The notes beneath the pieces were generated by a model. That model made no database searches. It was given only the letters and a program-made list of their open reading frames with translations, and had not been told where the DNA came from. Below are positions 28,284-38,788 of a stretch of 64,000 nt of DNA, piece after piece. Source of the stretch: Clostridiales bacterium (lineage in GTDB: Bacteria; Bacillota; DSM-16504; Desulfitibacterales; JAICDB01); contig JAICDB010000006.1 of assembly GCA_020063565.1 (NCBI GenBank), forward strand, positions 62,001 to 126,000, read 5' to 3'. The translations under genes and the position numbers were made by a program. Positions within the stretch are counted from its first letter, which is position 1. Each line of letters starts with the position of its first letter.

Positions 28284-30633
28284 CTTTCATATTATTATTT
28301 TCTTGATGGGTGGCAGGTATTTTTTCGGGTACCCTTTCTCCTAGCGCCAGATTTAGTACTTCATCCATATGCTCTACAGGGATAAATTCTATTTTTCGCT
28401 TGACAGTTGAAGGAATATCCTCAAGATTTTTTTCGTTATCCTTTGGGAATAGTATTTTCTTGATGCCGGCCCTGTGAGCCGCCAGGGATTTTTCCTTTAG
28501 GCCCCCAATGGGCAAAACTTTACCACGAAGTGTAATCTCACCGGTCATTGCAACCTCTTTTTTTACTTTATAGCCACTTAGAGCAGAAGCCATTGCAATA
28601 GCCATTGTAATTCCAGCAGACGGTCCATCTTTAGGGATAGCTCCCTCAGGAACATGAATATGAATATCGTATTTTTCATAAAAGTTTGGATCAATACCAA
28701 GTTCTTTAGCTCTACTTCTTATATAACTATACCCTGCATAGGCTGACTCTTTCATAACGTCTCCTAACTTACCCGTCAGGGTTAGGTTACCTTTTCCTGG
28801 CAAGACAGTTGCTTCAATTGTTAAAATATCCCCACCGGTCTGAGTCCAGGCAAGGCCTGTAACTGTACCGACCTCATCTTCCCTTTCGGCAACTCCGTAA
28901 CGATAGCGGGGTACTCCAAGATATTTCTCGACATTTTTAGCTGTAATAATTCCTTTGTCTGTATCGCCAACTACAATATTACGTGCAGTCTTACGACAAA
29001 TAGTTGCAATTTCCCTTTCCAGATTTCTAACTCCGGATTCCCTTGTATATTCCCGTATGATGCGGCGAAGTGCATTTTCAGATATTTCCAGTTGAGATCC
29101 CTTCAACCCGTGCTCTTTTAATTGTTTGGGTATTAAATAATTCTGCGCAATTTTTAGCTTTTCAAGCTCCGTATAGCCGGGAATATATATCATTTCCATT
29201 CTATCTAAAAGAGGTGCCGGAATAGTATGGGTTACATTAGCAGTTGTTATAAACATAACCTTTGAAAGATCAAAATCTGCCTCTATGTAATGATCTCTAA
29301 ACGTAGTATTTTGTTCTGGATCTAAGACCTCCAACAAAGCAGATGCAGGATCTCCTCTGAAATCGTGTCCCATTTTATCAATTTCATCCAGTAAAAAAAC
29401 CGGGTTTTTAGTTCCTGCCTGTTTAATTGACTGAATGATTCTACCAGGCATAGCACCTACATAAGTCTTACGGTGGCCTCTAATTTCCGCTTCATCCCTT
29501 ACTCCTCCAAGGGACATTCTAATAAATTTCCTGTTTAAAGCCCTGGCAATGGATTTCGCTAATGAGGTTTTGCCTACTCCCGGAGGTCCCACAAAACACA
29601 AGATTGGACCCTTCATTTTTTTAGCAAGCTTTCTAATTGCTAGATACTCTAAAATGCGCTCCTTCGGTTTTTTAAGTCCATAATGATCTTCTTCAAGAAT
29701 TTTTTCTGCCTTTTTAATGTCTATAGTGTCTTTAGTCTGTTTATTCCAGGGCAGTGAAAGCATCCAATCTAAATAATTTCTTACAACAGTTGCTTCTGCC
29801 ACCATAGGAGGCATTTTTTCAAGTCTTTCAAGCTCTTTTAGCGCCTTTTCCTTAGCCTCCTTAGGCATCTTAACTTTTTCTATTTGCTCTCGCAATTCCT
29901 CAATTTCGGAAAGTTTATCGTCTTTTTCTCCCAGTTCCTTTTGGATGGCCTTCATTTGTTCACGCAAGTAATATTCTTTTTGAGTTTTTTCCATTTGCTT
30001 GCGAACACGATTGTTTATTTTACGCTCTAATTCTAAAATTTCTATTTCTTTAGATAAGATTTGACATGCCAATTCTAAACGCTTTTTGATATCCCTTGTT
30101 TCCAGAATAGCTTGCTTATCAGTTATTTTTAAAATAAGATGAGAAGCGATTACATCCACCAGTCTTCCAGGATCCTCAATAGTGACAACGGAAACCACTG
30201 TTTCAGGTGGAATCTTTTTGCTTATTTTGACATATTCCTCAAATTTGCTAATTAAATTACGCATTAACGCTTCAATTTCCAGATTCTTTTCTTCATCATC
30301 TTCCAATTTTTCATATTCGACTTCAATATAGGGATCAAAGGCAGTAAATTCTTTTATTTGAGCCCTGCAAATACCTTCAACCAGAACTCTTATTGTACCT
30401 CCGGGTAATTTTAAGAGCTGTTTAATTTCAGCAACAGTACCTGTTTTATAAATATCATTTTCAGTTGGGTCATCAGTTTGGGCTTCTTTTTGCATTGCCA
30501 AAACTATCTCCCTGTCTTCAACCATTGCCTTATCAATAGCTTCAACTGATCTTTCCCTACCCACATCAAGGTGTATTACCATATATGGAAAAACCAGAAC
30601 GCCCCTCAAGGGTAATAATGGTAATTTTGCCAT
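28243..30633 (-). CDS. lon: ATP-dependent protease La (Lon)
   Basis: A protein of about 796 residues with the N-terminal substrate-binding Lon domain, AAA+ ATPase (Walker [16 protein letters not shown]; Walker [11 protein letters not shown]) and C-terminal protease domain with the Ser in PKDGPSAGI and the Lys in [10 protein letters not shown]. It degrades misfolded and regulatory proteins in the cytoplasm. ATG at 30633 is chosen since GGAGGTG is just upstream; a TTG at 30648 overlaps that site. It stands between lonB and ysxC. Confidence 0.97.
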   Translation of the reverse strand: MAKLPLLPLRGVLVFPYMVIHLDVGRERSVEAIDKAMVEDREIVLAMQKEAQTDDPTENDIYKTGTVAEIKQLLKLPGGTIRVLVEGICRAQIKEFTAFDPYIEVEYEKLEDDEEKNLEIEALMRNLISKFEEYVKISKKIPPETVVSVVTIEDPGRLVDVIASHLILKITDKQAILETRDIKKRLELACQILSKEIEILELERKINNRVRKQMEKTQKEYYLREQMKAIQKELGEKDDKLSEIEELREQIEKVKMPKEAKEKALKELERLEKMPPMVAEATVVRNYLDWMLSLPWNKQTKDTIDIKKAEKILEEDHYGLKKPKERILEYLAIRKLAKKMKGPILCFVGPPGVGKTSLAKSIARALNRKFIRMSLGGVRDEAEIRGHRKTYVGAMPGRIIQSIKQAGTKNPVFLLDEIDKMGHDFRGDPASALLEVLDPEQNTTFRDHYIEADFDLSKVMFITTANVTHTIPAPLLDRMEMIYIPGYTELEKLKIAQNYLIPKQLKEHGLKGSQLEISENALRRIIREYTRESGVRNLEREIATICRKTARNIVVGDTDKGIITAKNVEKYLGVPRYRYGVAEREDEVGTVTGLAWTQTGGDILTIEATVLPGKGNLTLTGKLGDVMKESAYAGYSYIRSRAKELGIDPNFYEKYDIHIHVPEGAIPKDGPSAGITMAIAMASALSGYKVKKEVAMTGEITLRGKVLPIGGLKEKSLAAHRAGIKKILFPKDNEKNLEDIPSTVKRKIEFIPVEHMDEVLNLALGERVPEKIPATHQENNNMKDEKNENQNGRIYN

Positions 30634-30787
30634 CATTTTCACCTCCAATTACTGTAACTGTAAATTATTTTTCCCATAGCAATTCAAAAATAAAATAATT
30701 TATCTTTAGGAAATTAAGCGCCTACCGGCGCTTTCATTATATTTTCTAATACCGCTTCCTTTTCAAACACTCATTTAAATATAAATT

Positions 30788-32521
30788 TTAAGCTTGAAAT
30801 TGTGAAGCGCTAAGTACATCTACCGTTGGAGGCAGAGTCTCAGACTCCGCTTTATTAGAGTAACCTAGAAGAGAGTATTCCAGCACTTGTTCTAATCTTT
30901 CTACAGGAATTACTTGAATTCCTTCTAGCTCATTAAAGATTTCTTGCCAGTTGTCTTTAGGAATCAAGACTTTAGATGCGCCAGCCTGTTTAGCTGCTTC
31001 TACCTTTGCAACCACACCTCCTACAGGTTTAACCTGTCCTCTCACCGATACTTCTCCTGTCATGGCAATCTTATTATCTACAGGGTATTCCTTTATTGCT
31101 GAATAAATAGCAGTTGCAATGGTTACACCTGCAGAGGGTCCATCAATTGGCGTCCCTCCAGGAAAATTAACATGGATGTCATAATCACGCAGGTCAACTT
31201 GCATATTTCTTCTTAAAACAGTCAGTACATTCTCTACAGAACTTTTTGCCATACTCTTACGACGCATCTTTTTTCCATCATTACTACCCAGCTCTTCTTC
31301 GTCTACAACACCTGTTATAATAACCTTACCCTGCTCTTTTTCAGCTTTGATAACACTTACTTCGAGCTCCACCAGCATACCCATATTAGGACCAAACACT
31401 GCCAGACCATTAACTAGGCCTACCTGAGGAGAAGGAGGTATTTTTTTCTCAGGCCTCGGAGCATACTGCCCAGTGTTTACTACCCACTCCACATCTTTAA
31501 CCGAAATTTCTTTCCTATCCTCTGTTATGGCAATACCGGCAGCAATTTGAACAATATTTACTGCCTCTCTACCATTTGTTGCATATTTGGCAACAATTTC
31601 AGCCGCTCCCTCCGGCATGGCAAAATTAACTTTTTCTGCAGCTCCAGCAGCGATAATCTTTATTTCATCCTTTGTCAAACTTCTAAAAAATACTTCCATA
31701 CAACGTGATCTTATTGCAGGCGGTATTTCTGATGGAAGTCGTGTTGTAGCAGCAACTAACCTGAAGTCAGCTGGAAGCCCATTTTGAAAAATATCATGAA
31801 TATGTGAAGGAATATTATCATCTTCGGAACTATAATAAGAACTTTCCAGCAGCACTTTTCTATCTTCTAGAACCTTTAAAAGTTTATTGATCTGAATAGG
31901 ATGTAACTCTCCAATTTCATCTATAAACAATATTCCGCCATGTGCTTTAGTAACAGCACCTTCTTTTGGCTGAGGAATACCAGCCATTCCCATAGCACCT
32001 GCTCCTTGATAGATGGGATCATGGACGGAACCTATTAACGGGTCGGCTATACCCCTTTCATCAAAACGTGCAGTTGCCCCATCAATTTCAACAAATTTTG
32101 CGTCACTTTTAAATGGTGAATAGGGATTTTTCTTTGCTTCTTCCAGTACCAGCCTTGCCGCAGCAGTTTTTCCTACCCCAGGCGGTCCGTAAATTATTAC
32201 ATGTTGAGGATTTGAGCCACATAAAGCAGCTTTGAGGGTCTTGATTCCCTCTTTTTGCCCGATTATATCTGAAAATTTTTGAGGCCGCGTTTTTTCAGCC
32301 AAAGGTTCAGTTAATTTTATCTTACGCATTTTTTCTAATTTTTCCAGTTCTTTTTTAGATTCTTTTTCTACCGCAATTTTATTACCCTGTTGAGTCCTTA
32401 AAAGGTTCCAGAAATACAAACCTATTACCACTGCAAAAAAAACTTGCACAAAACCTAAAACACTTCCTAAACCACTACCCCAGTCATACATAATTTTTTC
32501 TGTCATCTCCTTTCGGACCAT
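30788..32521 (-). CDS. lonB: Membrane-anchored Lon-like protease LonB
   Basis: A 577-residue protein with an N-terminal membrane segment (SVLGFVQVFFAVVIGLYFW), an AAA+ module with Walker [16 protein letters not shown] and Walker B GGILFIDEIGEL, and a Lon protease domain with the Ser in IDGPSAGV and the Lys in GGVVAKVEAAK. In Bacillus subtilis LonB is forespore-expressed and helps limit sigma factors; that role is inferred here. The clpX-lonB-lonA order is the common Firmicute one. Start position is uncertain between in-frame ATGs at 32521 and 32506. Confidence 0.93.
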   Translation of the reverse strand: MVRKEMTEKIMYDWGSGLGSVLGFVQVFFAVVIGLYFWNLLRTQQGNKIAVEKESKKELEKLEKMRKIKLTEPLAEKTRPQKFSDIIGQKEGIKTLKAALCGSNPQHVIIYGPPGVGKTAAARLVLEEAKKNPYSPFKSDAKFVEIDGATARFDERGIADPLIGSVHDPIYQGAGAMGMAGIPQPKEGAVTKAHGGILFIDEIGELHPIQINKLLKVLEDRKVLLESSYYSSEDDNIPSHIHDIFQNGLPADFRLVAATTRLPSEIPPAIRSRCMEVFFRSLTKDEIKIIAAGAAEKVNFAMPEGAAEIVAKYATNGREAVNIVQIAAGIAITEDRKEISVKDVEWVVNTGQYAPRPEKKIPPSPQVGLVNGLAVFGPNMGMLVELEVSVIKAEKEQGKVIITGVVDEEELGSNDGKKMRRKSMAKSSVENVLTVLRRNMQVDLRDYDIHVNFPGGTPIDGPSAGVTIATAIYSAIKEYPVDNKIAMTGEVSVRGQVKPVGGVVAKVEAAKQAGASKVLIPKDNWQEIFNELEGIQVIPVERLEQVLEYSLLGYSNKAESETLPPTVDVLSASQFQA

Positions 32522-32676
32522 ACTAACTCTAGTTATAAAGATAACTTGACTTGCGCCAAGCCTCTGGCGCCGGCTAAAAGCTTAGTTGCACTTATACTAT
32601 CAGGAAGTAAAAGTTATGCTTTCTGATAGTACAAAATTGCCTTAGATTAGTATGTCCGGGAGAATGGAGAAATATG

Positions 32677-32712
32677 AAAAAGCCCGGGTTAAAAGACCGG
32701 ACTTTTTTTATG
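32677..32712. terminator. Terminator after clpX
   Basis: AGCCCGG and CCGGACT (32681-32703) form a stem with one mismatch and a 9-base loop, with T runs on both sides, directly at the clpX stop. The rest of the 186-base gap to lonB has a 9-bp inverted repeat CTATCAGGA/TTTCTGATAG-like sequence near 32606-32636 of unknown role. Confidence 0.65.
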
Positions 32713-33958
32713 CTGTTTCTACTTTTTTCTTACCGTAAGTTAAAACAGGCTTGGCTTTCTTCTGGATTACTTCTTTGGTAATGAGGCAACTAGAAATATT
32801 ATCATCTGAAGGAATGTCATACATAACATCCAACATAATATCTTCCAAAATTGCCTTCAAACCTCTAGCGCCGGTATTGCGTTTCATAGCTTCCTTAGCT
32901 ACAGCCTCAAGCGCTGCTTGCTCAAATTCCAGCTGTACACCATCTATCTCAAATAATTTTTTGTACTGTTTCACAAGGGCATTTCTAGGTTCTGTTAATA
33001 TTTGTACCAGCGCTTCTTCATCTAGAGCATCTAATGTTACTATAACCGGCAATCGACCTACAAACTCCGGTATTAAACCATATTTGAGAAGATCAACAGG
33101 CAGTATTTCCTTTAAGACTTCTCCTATATTCTTGTCTTCCTTTCCCTTAATTTCAGCGCCAAAACCAAGTCCTTTTTTACCAATACGGTTTCCAATAATC
33201 TTATCAATACCATCAAATGCACCACCACAGATAAAAAGAATATTTGTTGTATCCAGTTGAATAAACTCTTGGTGGGGGTGCTTTCTACCACCTTGTGGCG
33301 GTACACTAGCTACAGTTCCCTCTAAAATTTTCAATAAAGCTTGCTGAACACCTTCACCGGACACATCTCGAGTTATGGATGGGTTTTCTGACTTTCTAGC
33401 AATTTTATCAATTTCATCGATATAGACAATACCTTTTTCAGCTTTTTCTACATCATAATCTGCTGCCTGAATGAGCTTCAACAAAATGTTTTCCACATCT
33501 TCACCTACATAGCCTGCCTCTGTAAGTGAAGTTGCATCTGCAATTGCAAAAGGAACGTTTAGAATACGAGCTAATGTCTGTGCTAAAAGTGTCTTTCCAC
33601 TGCCGGTGGGTCCTATCATGACAATATTGGACTTCTGTAACTCAACATCATCAATTTTAGCACCCATATTTACCCTTTTATAATGGTTATAGACAGCCAC
33701 TGCAAGGGCTTTTTTAGCTCTTTCCTGACCAATAACATACTGATTCAGTATCTCATTTATTTCTTTAGGCTTAGGTATCTCACCCATTTCCAAACCCATA
33801 TCTTCACTGAGTTCCTCTTCAATTATTTCATTACATAACTCGATACATTCATCGCAAATATAAACTCCAGGGCCTGCTACAAGTTTTTTTACCTGATCCT
33901 GTAATTTGCCACAAAAGGAACACTTTAGTTGCCCTTTATCGTCAGTATATTTATACAT
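32708..33958 (-). CDS. clpX: ClpX ATPase subunit of ClpXP protease
   Basis: A 416-residue AAA+ unfoldase. The N-terminal C4 zinc finger (CSFCGK...CDECIELC) binds adaptors; Walker [16 protein letters not shown] and Walker [12 protein letters not shown] are intact; the ClpP-binding IGF-type loop is present in degenerate form. It unfolds substrates and feeds them into ClpP. It follows clpP, as usual in Firmicutes. Confidence 0.98.
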   Translation of the reverse strand: MYKYTDDKGQLKCSFCGKLQDQVKKLVAGPGVYICDECIELCNEIIEEELSEDMGLEMGEIPKPKEINEILNQYVIGQERAKKALAVAVYNHYKRVNMGAKIDDVELQKSNIVMIGPTGSGKTLLAQTLARILNVPFAIADATSLTEAGYVGEDVENILLKLIQAADYDVEKAEKGIVYIDEIDKIARKSENPSITRDVSGEGVQQALLKILEGTVASVPPQGGRKHPHQEFIQLDTTNILFICGGAFDGIDKIIGNRIGKKGLGFGAEIKGKEDKNIGEVLKEILPVDLLKYGLIPEFVGRLPVIVTLDALDEEALVQILTEPRNALVKQYKKLFEIDGVQLEFEQAALEAVAKEAMKRNTGARGLKAILEDIMLDVMYDIPSDDNISSCLITKEVIQKKAKPVLTYGKKKVETA

Positions 33959-34040
33959 TATTTCACCTCACCAAAATTTTAATACTCATCACAGATGCCT
34001 TAATAAGAGTCTAAACAAATATTCTCTTTTTGGAGAGGAA

Positions 34041-34640
34041 CTACTTTTTGGGCATTTCTCTCTTTCTGATTACCTTGTCAATCAATCCATAATCCTTTGC
34101 TTCCTCCGGAGACATAAAACGGTCTCTATCAGTATCTTTTTCTATTTCTGCAAATGGTTTCCCTGTAATATCAGAGAGAATTTCATTTAAAGTTCTCTTT
34201 ACTCTAATAATTCTATTAGCATGGATTTCAATGTCTGTAGCCTGGCCCTGAGTACCACCTATAGGTTGATGAATCATTATCTCACTATGTGGAAGTGCAA
34301 ACCTTTTTCCTTTTGCTCCTGCAGCCAGTAGAAAAGCACCCATACTAGCGGCAAGTCCTACGCAAATTGTTGAGACATCAGGCTTAATATACTGCATGGT
34401 ATCAAAAATTGCCATACCAGAAGTAATTGAACCACCAGGACTGTTAATATAAATTGAGATATCCTTATCCGGATCTTCAGCTTCTAAAAATAGCATTTGG
34501 GCAATCACCAGGTTTGCTACATGGTCATTTATCTCGCTACCTATAAATATAATTCTATCCTTTAGAAGCCTTGAGTAGATGTCATAAGCTCTTTCTCCTC
34601 TATTTGTCTGCTCTACTACCATTGGAACAAGAGTAGACAT
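34041..34640 (-). CDS. clpP: ATP-dependent Clp protease proteolytic subunit
   Basis: A 199-residue serine protease. The catalytic Ser is in GLAASMGAF, the His in MIHQP, and the Asp lies in the following [10 protein letters not shown] helix region. It forms a double heptamer chamber with ClpX. ATG at 34640 (MSTLVPMV) is chosen because GAGGTG lies six bases upstream; two in-frame ATGs before it overlap that site. Between clpP and tig lies a TTCGAA-ended miniature repeat. Confidence 0.97.
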   Translation of the reverse strand: MSTLVPMVVEQTNRGERAYDIYSRLLKDRIIFIGSEINDHVANLVIAQMLFLEAEDPDKDISIYINSPGGSITSGMAIFDTMQYIKPDVSTICVGLAASMGAFLLAAGAKGKRFALPHSEIMIHQPIGGTQGQATDIEIHANRIIRVKRTLNEILSDITGKPFAEIEKDTDRDRFMSPEEAKDYGLIDKVIRKREMPKK

Positions 34641-34669
34641 AAACATCACCTCGTTTCATTATCTTAAAG

Positions 34670-34792
34670 AGGATGTTCGAAAAGTCCGCGCGAAATCCAC
34701 TTCGAATTTCTGCGTTGGCTTGACTTCTCCGCTGCTCACGTACTTCTATGTACGCTCCGCTGCTCCCGTGCTCCTTTTCGAACAATCACTTA
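34670..34792. repeat. TTCGAA-ended miniature repeat, copy A
   Basis: About 123 bases between clpP and tig, starting AGGATGTTCGAAAAGTCCGC and ending CTCCTTTTCGAACAATCACT. The ends are inverted (GTTCGAAAAG against CTTTTCGAAC). Its left ~50 bases are almost identical to copy B at 40615-40745. A miniature inverted-repeat or REP-like element; it makes a spurious ORF. Confidence 0.75.
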
Positions 34793-34805
34793 CATTATTT
34801 ATTAA

Positions 34806-36149
34806 CTAACTGACAGATTCCCCTTTTTCTTCTCCTTCCTGTCCATCATCTTTTTTAGGTTCCACCACATTACTCTCTTTTACAAGTAGATCCAATGTCC
34901 TTTCTATTGCTAAGCTTTCCCTGAGAGATTCCAAGTTCCCCTGCATCTGCAGCATAGTCTTTAATTTATCCTTTTCTTGATTATATGCTTCAGCCATTTT
35001 TTCTATTTCTTTTTCTAATTCTTCATCACTTACTTCAATACCTTCTTTTTTGCAGATAGCTTCTAAAACTAAATCTGCTTTAATACTCTCTCTAGCATTG
35101 TCTCTATATTCTTTCCTAAGATCCTCCAAAGTATGATTTGTAATTTCTAAATATTTTTCAAGTGTTATACCTTGAGTGAGCATTCTCTGTTCCATATCCT
35201 GGATCAGTGCATCAACTCTTCTTTCTACCATCACATCAGGTATTTCAACTTCACAGTTTTCTTTTACCTTTTCTAATACTTTATTTTTTAGTACTCTTGC
35301 TGATTCCTGTTTTGCTCGTTCTTTTAATTTTTTCTCTATGTCCTCTCTTAATTCCTCCAAAGTTTCAAATTCACTTACATCTTTAGCAAATTCGTCATCT
35401 AATGGCAAAATTTCTTTTGTCTTAATTTCATTAACCTTCACCTTAAATGTAGCATCTTTACCTGCTAAATTTTCTTGATGGTACTCCTCTGGAAAAGTTA
35501 CCTGGATTTCCTTTTCCTCACCTTTTTGCATACCTACTATCTGTTCCTCAAAGCCAGGGATAAATGAGCGTGAACCTATCTCAAGTGAGTAATTTTCACC
35601 TTTTCCACCCGGGAAAGGTTCTCCGTCTATAGACCCTTCAAAGTCAATAACTGCAGTGTCGCCATTTTCTACTGCCCTGTTTTCAACAGTTATTAACCTG
35701 GCGTGACGTTCCTGCATTGATTTTAAGTAGTTATCTACATCTTCAGAAGTTATTTCTTCTTCCTTATGTTCAACTGTAACTCCCTTATATTCTCCTAACT
35801 CAACTTCCGGTTTGACAACAACCTTAGCTTTAAAAATTAAAGGCTTATTTTCCTCTGCCTGAACAATATCCAACTCCGGTTGATCAACCGGTTCGATCTG
35901 AGTCTCTTTAACAGCCTCATAGTACGCTTGAGGAACTACTTGCTCTATAGCCTCACTGTACAGAGATTCTTTGCCTATGTAACTTGTTAGAACTTGTTTA
36001 GGAACCCTACCCTTTCTGAATCCAGGTATATTAACCTGCTTCACTAGTTTCCTATAAGCTTTGTCAATACTTTCGGCAAATTTTTCGGCTTCTAGTTCGA
36101 CTTCCACCTCCACCTTGTTCTTCTCTATCTTTGCCACGTTAGTCTTCAT
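34806..36149 (-). CDS. tig: Trigger factor
   Basis: A 447-residue ribosome-associated chaperone and peptidyl-prolyl isomerase. The ribosome-binding loop GFRKGRVPK lies near residues 42-50, the FKBP-type domain near 155-245 (GDTAVIDFEGSIDGEPFPGG) and the long helical arms fill the C-terminal half. ATG follows AAGGAGGAG. It lies upstream of clpP-clpX in the classic tig-clpP-clpX order. Confidence 0.97.
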   Translation of the reverse strand: MKTNVAKIEKNKVEVEVELEAEKFAESIDKAYRKLVKQVNIPGFRKGRVPKQVLTSYIGKESLYSEAIEQVVPQAYYEAVKETQIEPVDQPELDIVQAEENKPLIFKAKVVVKPEVELGEYKGVTVEHKEEEITSEDVDNYLKSMQERHARLITVENRAVENGDTAVIDFEGSIDGEPFPGGKGENYSLEIGSRSFIPGFEEQIVGMQKGEEKEIQVTFPEEYHQENLAGKDATFKVKVNEIKTKEILPLDDEFAKDVSEFETLEELREDIEKKLKERAKQESARVLKNKVLEKVKENCEVEIPDVMVERRVDALIQDMEQRMLTQGITLEKYLEITNHTLEDLRKEYRDNARESIKADLVLEAICKKEGIEVSDEELEKEIEKMAEAYNQEKDKLKTMLQMQGNLESLRESLAIERTLDLLVKESNVVEPKKDDGQEGEEKGESVS

Positions 36150-36213
36150 TTATGCTCCTCCTTGTCGATTTAATATATGTAATATAAGTAAAACTGTGCA
36201 AGCTTCTCCTAAA

Positions 36214-36232
36214 AGGGTGTTCGAAAAAAGAC
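36214..36232. repeat. Solo fragment of the TTCGAA repeat
   Basis: AAGGGTGTTCGAAAAAAGAC upstream of tig matches one end of copies A-C. The other end is not found nearby, so it looks like a relic. Confidence 0.45.
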
Positions 36233-36285
36233 ATCTTATTTAAATCCCATTCATTGTAGCACAAATGGGCTATTAAATACAAGAA

Positions 36286-36316
36286 CACCTCGGCCAAAAT
36301 TTATCAATGACCGAGG
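36286..36316 (-). terminator. Hairpin after the tRNA array
   Basis: CCTCGG pairs with CCGAGG around a 17-base loop downstream of the last tRNA-Gly on the minus strand. The following TGTTCTTGTATTT is only weakly T-rich, so this is a moderate candidate terminator for the tRNA transcript. Confidence 0.45.
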
Positions 36317-36332
36317 TTAATAACTTACCTTA

Positions 36333-36407
36333 TGGAGCGGGAGACGGGATTCGAACCCGCGACTTCGACCTTGGCAAGGTCGCACTCTACCACTGAGTTA
36401 CTCCCGC
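36333..36407 (-). tRNA. tRNA-Gly (GCC)
   Basis: Cloverleaf on the minus strand: acceptor GCGGGAG/CTCCCGC, anticodon loop TTGCCAA giving GCC, T-loop GGTTCGAATCC, encoded CCA. Last gene of a seven-tRNA array. Confidence 0.97.
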
Positions 36408-36415
36408 ATAATTTT

Positions 36416-36501
36416 TGGTGCGGCAGAGAGGACTTGAACCTCCACGGGGTAGCCCCACTAGATCCTAAATCTAGCGCGTCTGCCAATTCCGCCACTGCCG
36501 C
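36416..36501 (-). tRNA. tRNA-Leu (TAG)
   Basis: An 86-base class II tRNA with a long variable arm (GGGGCTACCCC). Acceptor GCGGCAG/CTGCCGC, anticodon stem CTAGA/TCTAG around TTTAGGA gives TAG. CCA encoded. Confidence 0.97.
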
Positions 36502-36506
36502 AAAAA

Positions 36507-36613
36507 TAGAAGTAAGATGTCAGAAGTCTGATGTCCGAAATTAAGTTTAAAATCTCTAGCTTAAAGCCAGACTTCATCACTTAAATCTGACGTCTGACTT
36601 CCGACTTCTAACC
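36507..36613. repeat. Imperfect inverted repeat inserted in the tRNA array
   Basis: AGAAGTAAGATGTCAGAAGT at one side and its imperfect complement (ending CTGACTTCCGACTTCT) at the other enclose an AT-rich centre. About 107 bases between tRNA-Leu and tRNA-Lys, where the other spacers are 8-30 bases. Looks like a miniature inverted-repeat element. Confidence 0.5.
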
Positions 36614-36620
36614 TCCGTTT

Positions 36621-36696
36621 TGGTGAGCCATCCAGGACTCGAACCTGGGACACCCTGATTAAAAGTCAGGTGCTCTTCCAACTGAGCTAATGGCTC
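36621..36696 (-). tRNA. tRNA-Lys (TTT)
   Basis: Acceptor GAGCCAT/ATGGCTC, anticodon loop CTTTTAA gives TTT, T-loop GGTTCGAGTCC, CCA encoded. Confidence 0.97.
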
Positions 36697-36701
36697 ATAC
36701 C

Positions 36702-36776
36702 TGGCTGGGGCAGTAGGATTCGAACCTACGAATGCACGGTCCAAAGCCGTGTGCCTTACCGCTTGGCTATGCCCCA
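36702..36776 (-). tRNA. tRNA-Gln (TTG)
   Basis: Acceptor TGGGGCA/TGCCCCA, anticodon stem CACGG/CCGTG around CTTTGGA gives TTG, discriminator G and encoded CCA. Confidence 0.97.
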
Positions 36777-36783
36777 TCGTCAT

Positions 36784-36861
36784 TGGGGTGGATGATGGGA
36801 TTCGAACCCACGGCCTCAGGAGCCACAATCCTGCGCTCTAACCAGCTGAGCTACATCCACC
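36784..36861 (-). tRNA. tRNA-His (GTG)
   Basis: Acceptor GTGGATG/CATCCAC with the extra 5' G (G-1) opposite C73 typical of tRNA-His. Anticodon stem CAGGA/TCCTG around TTGTGGC gives GTG. CCA encoded. Confidence 0.97.
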
Positions 36862-36876
36862 ATAAATTATTAACTA

Positions 36877-36953
<77 letters not shown>

Positions 36954-36966
36954 TCAAGAGACAAAT

Positions 36967-37040
36967 TGGAGCGGGTGATGGGAATCGAACCCACACAACT
37001 GGCTTGGAAGGCCAGGGCTCTACCATTGAGCTACACCCGC
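36967..37040 (-). tRNA. tRNA-Gly (TCC)
   Basis: Acceptor GCGGGTG/CACCCGC, anticodon stem CTGGC/GCCAG around CTTCCAA gives TCC, T-loop GGTTCGATTCC, CCA encoded. First gene of the array. Confidence 0.97.
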
Positions 37041-37060
37041 TCGTTAAATTATATCCTTGA

Positions 37061-37192
37061 AAGGTTGTTCGAAAAGTCAGCTAACCATCCAGGGCAAATT
37101 TCTGCATCGCTCGGTTTCTCCGCTGCTTACGTAGATTAACTACGCTCAACTAATTAAAACCTTGGCTGCCTTTGCAACTTTTCGAACACATT
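37061..37192. repeat. TTCGAA-ended miniature repeat, copy C (divergent)
   Basis: About 130 bases with perfect 11-bp inverted ends GTTCGAAAAGT/ACTTTTCGAAC, between the tRNA promoter and tRNA-Gly. The interior (CTGCATCGCTCGGTTTCTCC) resembles copies A and B only loosely. It fills much of the 332-base gap 37041-37372. Confidence 0.65.
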
Positions 37193-37335
37193 CTCGACAG
37201 TTCCTTTTCGAACTGACAAGAACTATTTTATAACATCAGACGTCTTATGTCAACTGGTAATTTCTAACTAAAAATCGTTTTTTTTAAACATCCAGCTGAC
37301 TTGTAGGCAGATGCTACCGCCCTCACGCTTGATGT

Positions 37336-37364
37336 ATTATAGCACATCTTAACATCTAATGCAA
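37336..37364 (-). promoter_or_regulatory. Promoter of the tRNA array
   Basis: On the minus strand TTGCAT (37359-37364) and a perfect TATAAT (37336-37341) are separated by 17 bases, a sigma-A type promoter pointing at the seven tRNA genes. It is about 300 bases from the first tRNA, with repeat copy C in between. Confidence 0.65.
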
Positions 37365-37372
37365 CTGGTAAT

Positions 37373-37984
37373 TTATTTTTTTTCATTTAATGTTTTTAAG
37401 ATACCGACAGCTCCTTGGAAAGCTTTCGCCCTATGACTGATGCGATTTTTTTCACGGGCATCCAGTTCCGCCATGGTCTTTTTATATTCTGGTAAATAAA
37501 ATAAAGGATCAAAACCAAAACCACCTTCACCATGTGGTTCTTTAGCAATTATACCTTCACAAACACCTTCTGTAATATAATTTTCTCCTGAAATAGTTAC
37601 GATAGCTATTACACATCTAAAACGAGCTGTACGTTTGTCCATGGGAACACCCTGCATTAACTTAAGAAGTTTTTGATTATTCCTTCGATCACTTTTTGGC
37701 TCCCCTGCAAAACGTGCAGAGTAAATACCGGGTGCTCCGCCCAAATAATCAACCTCCAGTCCAGAATCGTCAGCAATTGTTAAGAATCCTGTATACTGTG
37801 CAACCATACTAGCCTTTTTCAAGGCATTTTCCTTAAAAGTAGTGCCATCTTCCACTATCTCAGGAATTTCAGGAAAATCTTCAAGTGAATAAACCCTATA
37901 GTTGAGTTTTTCTCTCTTAATCATAGCCTCAAGTTCTCGTATTTTACCCTTATTTTTTGAAGCAAGTATCAAATTATGACTCAT
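37373..37984 (-). CDS. rdgB: XTP/dITP diphosphatase
   Basis: A 203-residue HAM1-fold enzyme that removes inosine and xanthosine triphosphates from the nucleotide pool. Signatures: [14 protein letters not shown] at the N-terminus, [20 protein letters not shown] in the middle, and [14 protein letters not shown] follows GAGGTGAACC. It overlaps the end of rph by 11 bases, the usual rph-rdgB coupling. Confidence 0.96.
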   Translation of the reverse strand: MSHNLILASKNKGKIRELEAMIKREKLNYRVYSLEDFPEIPEIVEDGTTFKENALKKASMVAQYTGFLTIADDSGLEVDYLGGAPGIYSARFAGEPKSDRRNNQKLLKLMQGVPMDKRTARFRCVIAIVTISGENYITEGVCEGIIAKEPHGEGGFGFDPLFYLPEYKKTMAELDAREKNRISHRAKAFQGAVGILKTLNEKK

Positions 37985-38762
37985 TACGGTTCACCTCTTC
38001 ATCATCTACAGGTGAGGGATCCCACTTAGCAACTTTCTGGGCTATTTCACCAAGTACTTCCTTTTGATATTCAATAATTTGCTCAATACCTTTTTCTGCA
38101 TATTCTAAAAGGGTCTGCATCTCTTCCTTTGAAAAAGGATATTCCTCCGCACTTCCTTGTATTTCTACTATCTTCTTGCCGCCTGTCATAACAACATTCA
38201 TATCTACTTGTGCTTTACAGTCCTCGGAATATTCAAGGTCTAGATAAATTTTATCCTCTACTTTTCCTACACTTACTGCAGCAAGATAATCAATTATTGG
38301 AATACCTTCAATTACATTCTGTTCATGAAGCGAATTTAAAGCATCTACCAGCGCAAGAAAACCACCGGAAATAGCAGCTGTTCTAGTGCCTCCATCTGCT
38401 TGAATAACATCACAATCAATCCAGATTGTCCTTTCACCTAAAGCTGATAAATCAACCACTGACCTTAAGGTTCTACCTATAAGTCGTTGGATTTCCATGG
38501 TTCTACCACTTGTTCTGCCCTTGGAGACTTCTCTAACGGTTCTTTCGGCAGTTGCCCTTGGCAACATGGAATACTCAGCAGTAATCCATCCTTTACCCTG
38601 CCCCTTTAGCCATATTGGCACCTTATTATCTACAGTTGCATTACAAATTACCTTTGTATCTCCCATTTCCACAAGTACTGAGCCTTCCGCATATTTTGTA
38701 AAGTTTCGGGTAAATTTTACAGTCCTAAGTTGTTCAGGTAATCGTCCGTCAGCTCTAACCAT
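37974..38762 (-). CDS. rph: Ribonuclease PH
   Basis: A 262-residue phosphorolytic 3' exonuclease that trims tRNA precursors. It has the family start [31 protein letters not shown] and [18 protein letters not shown] at 38762 (MVRADGR) is chosen because GAGGAGG lies six bases upstream; a TTG five codons earlier overlaps that site. It lies near the tRNA array but in its own operon with rdgB. Confidence 0.96.
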   Translation of the reverse strand: MVRADGRLPEQLRTVKFTRNFTKYAEGSVLVEMGDTKVICNATVDNKVPIWLKGQGKGWITAEYSMLPRATAERTVREVSKGRTSGRTMEIQRLIGRTLRSVVDLSALGERTIWIDCDVIQADGGTRTAAISGGFLALVDALNSLHEQNVIEGIPIIDYLAAVSVGKVEDKIYLDLEYSEDCKAQVDMNVVMTGGKKIVEIQGSAEEYPFSKEEMQTLLEYAEKGIEQIIEYQKEVLGEIAQKVAKWDPSPVDDEEVNRNES

Positions 38763-38788
38763 CAAAATCCTCCTCAAAAACCTTATCT

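Noticed and set aside
34600-34785. Minus-strand ORF running through the clpP upstream region (61 codons)
   Set aside because: It reads through miniature repeat copy A; the same peptide appears from copy B. Repeat-derived, not a gene.
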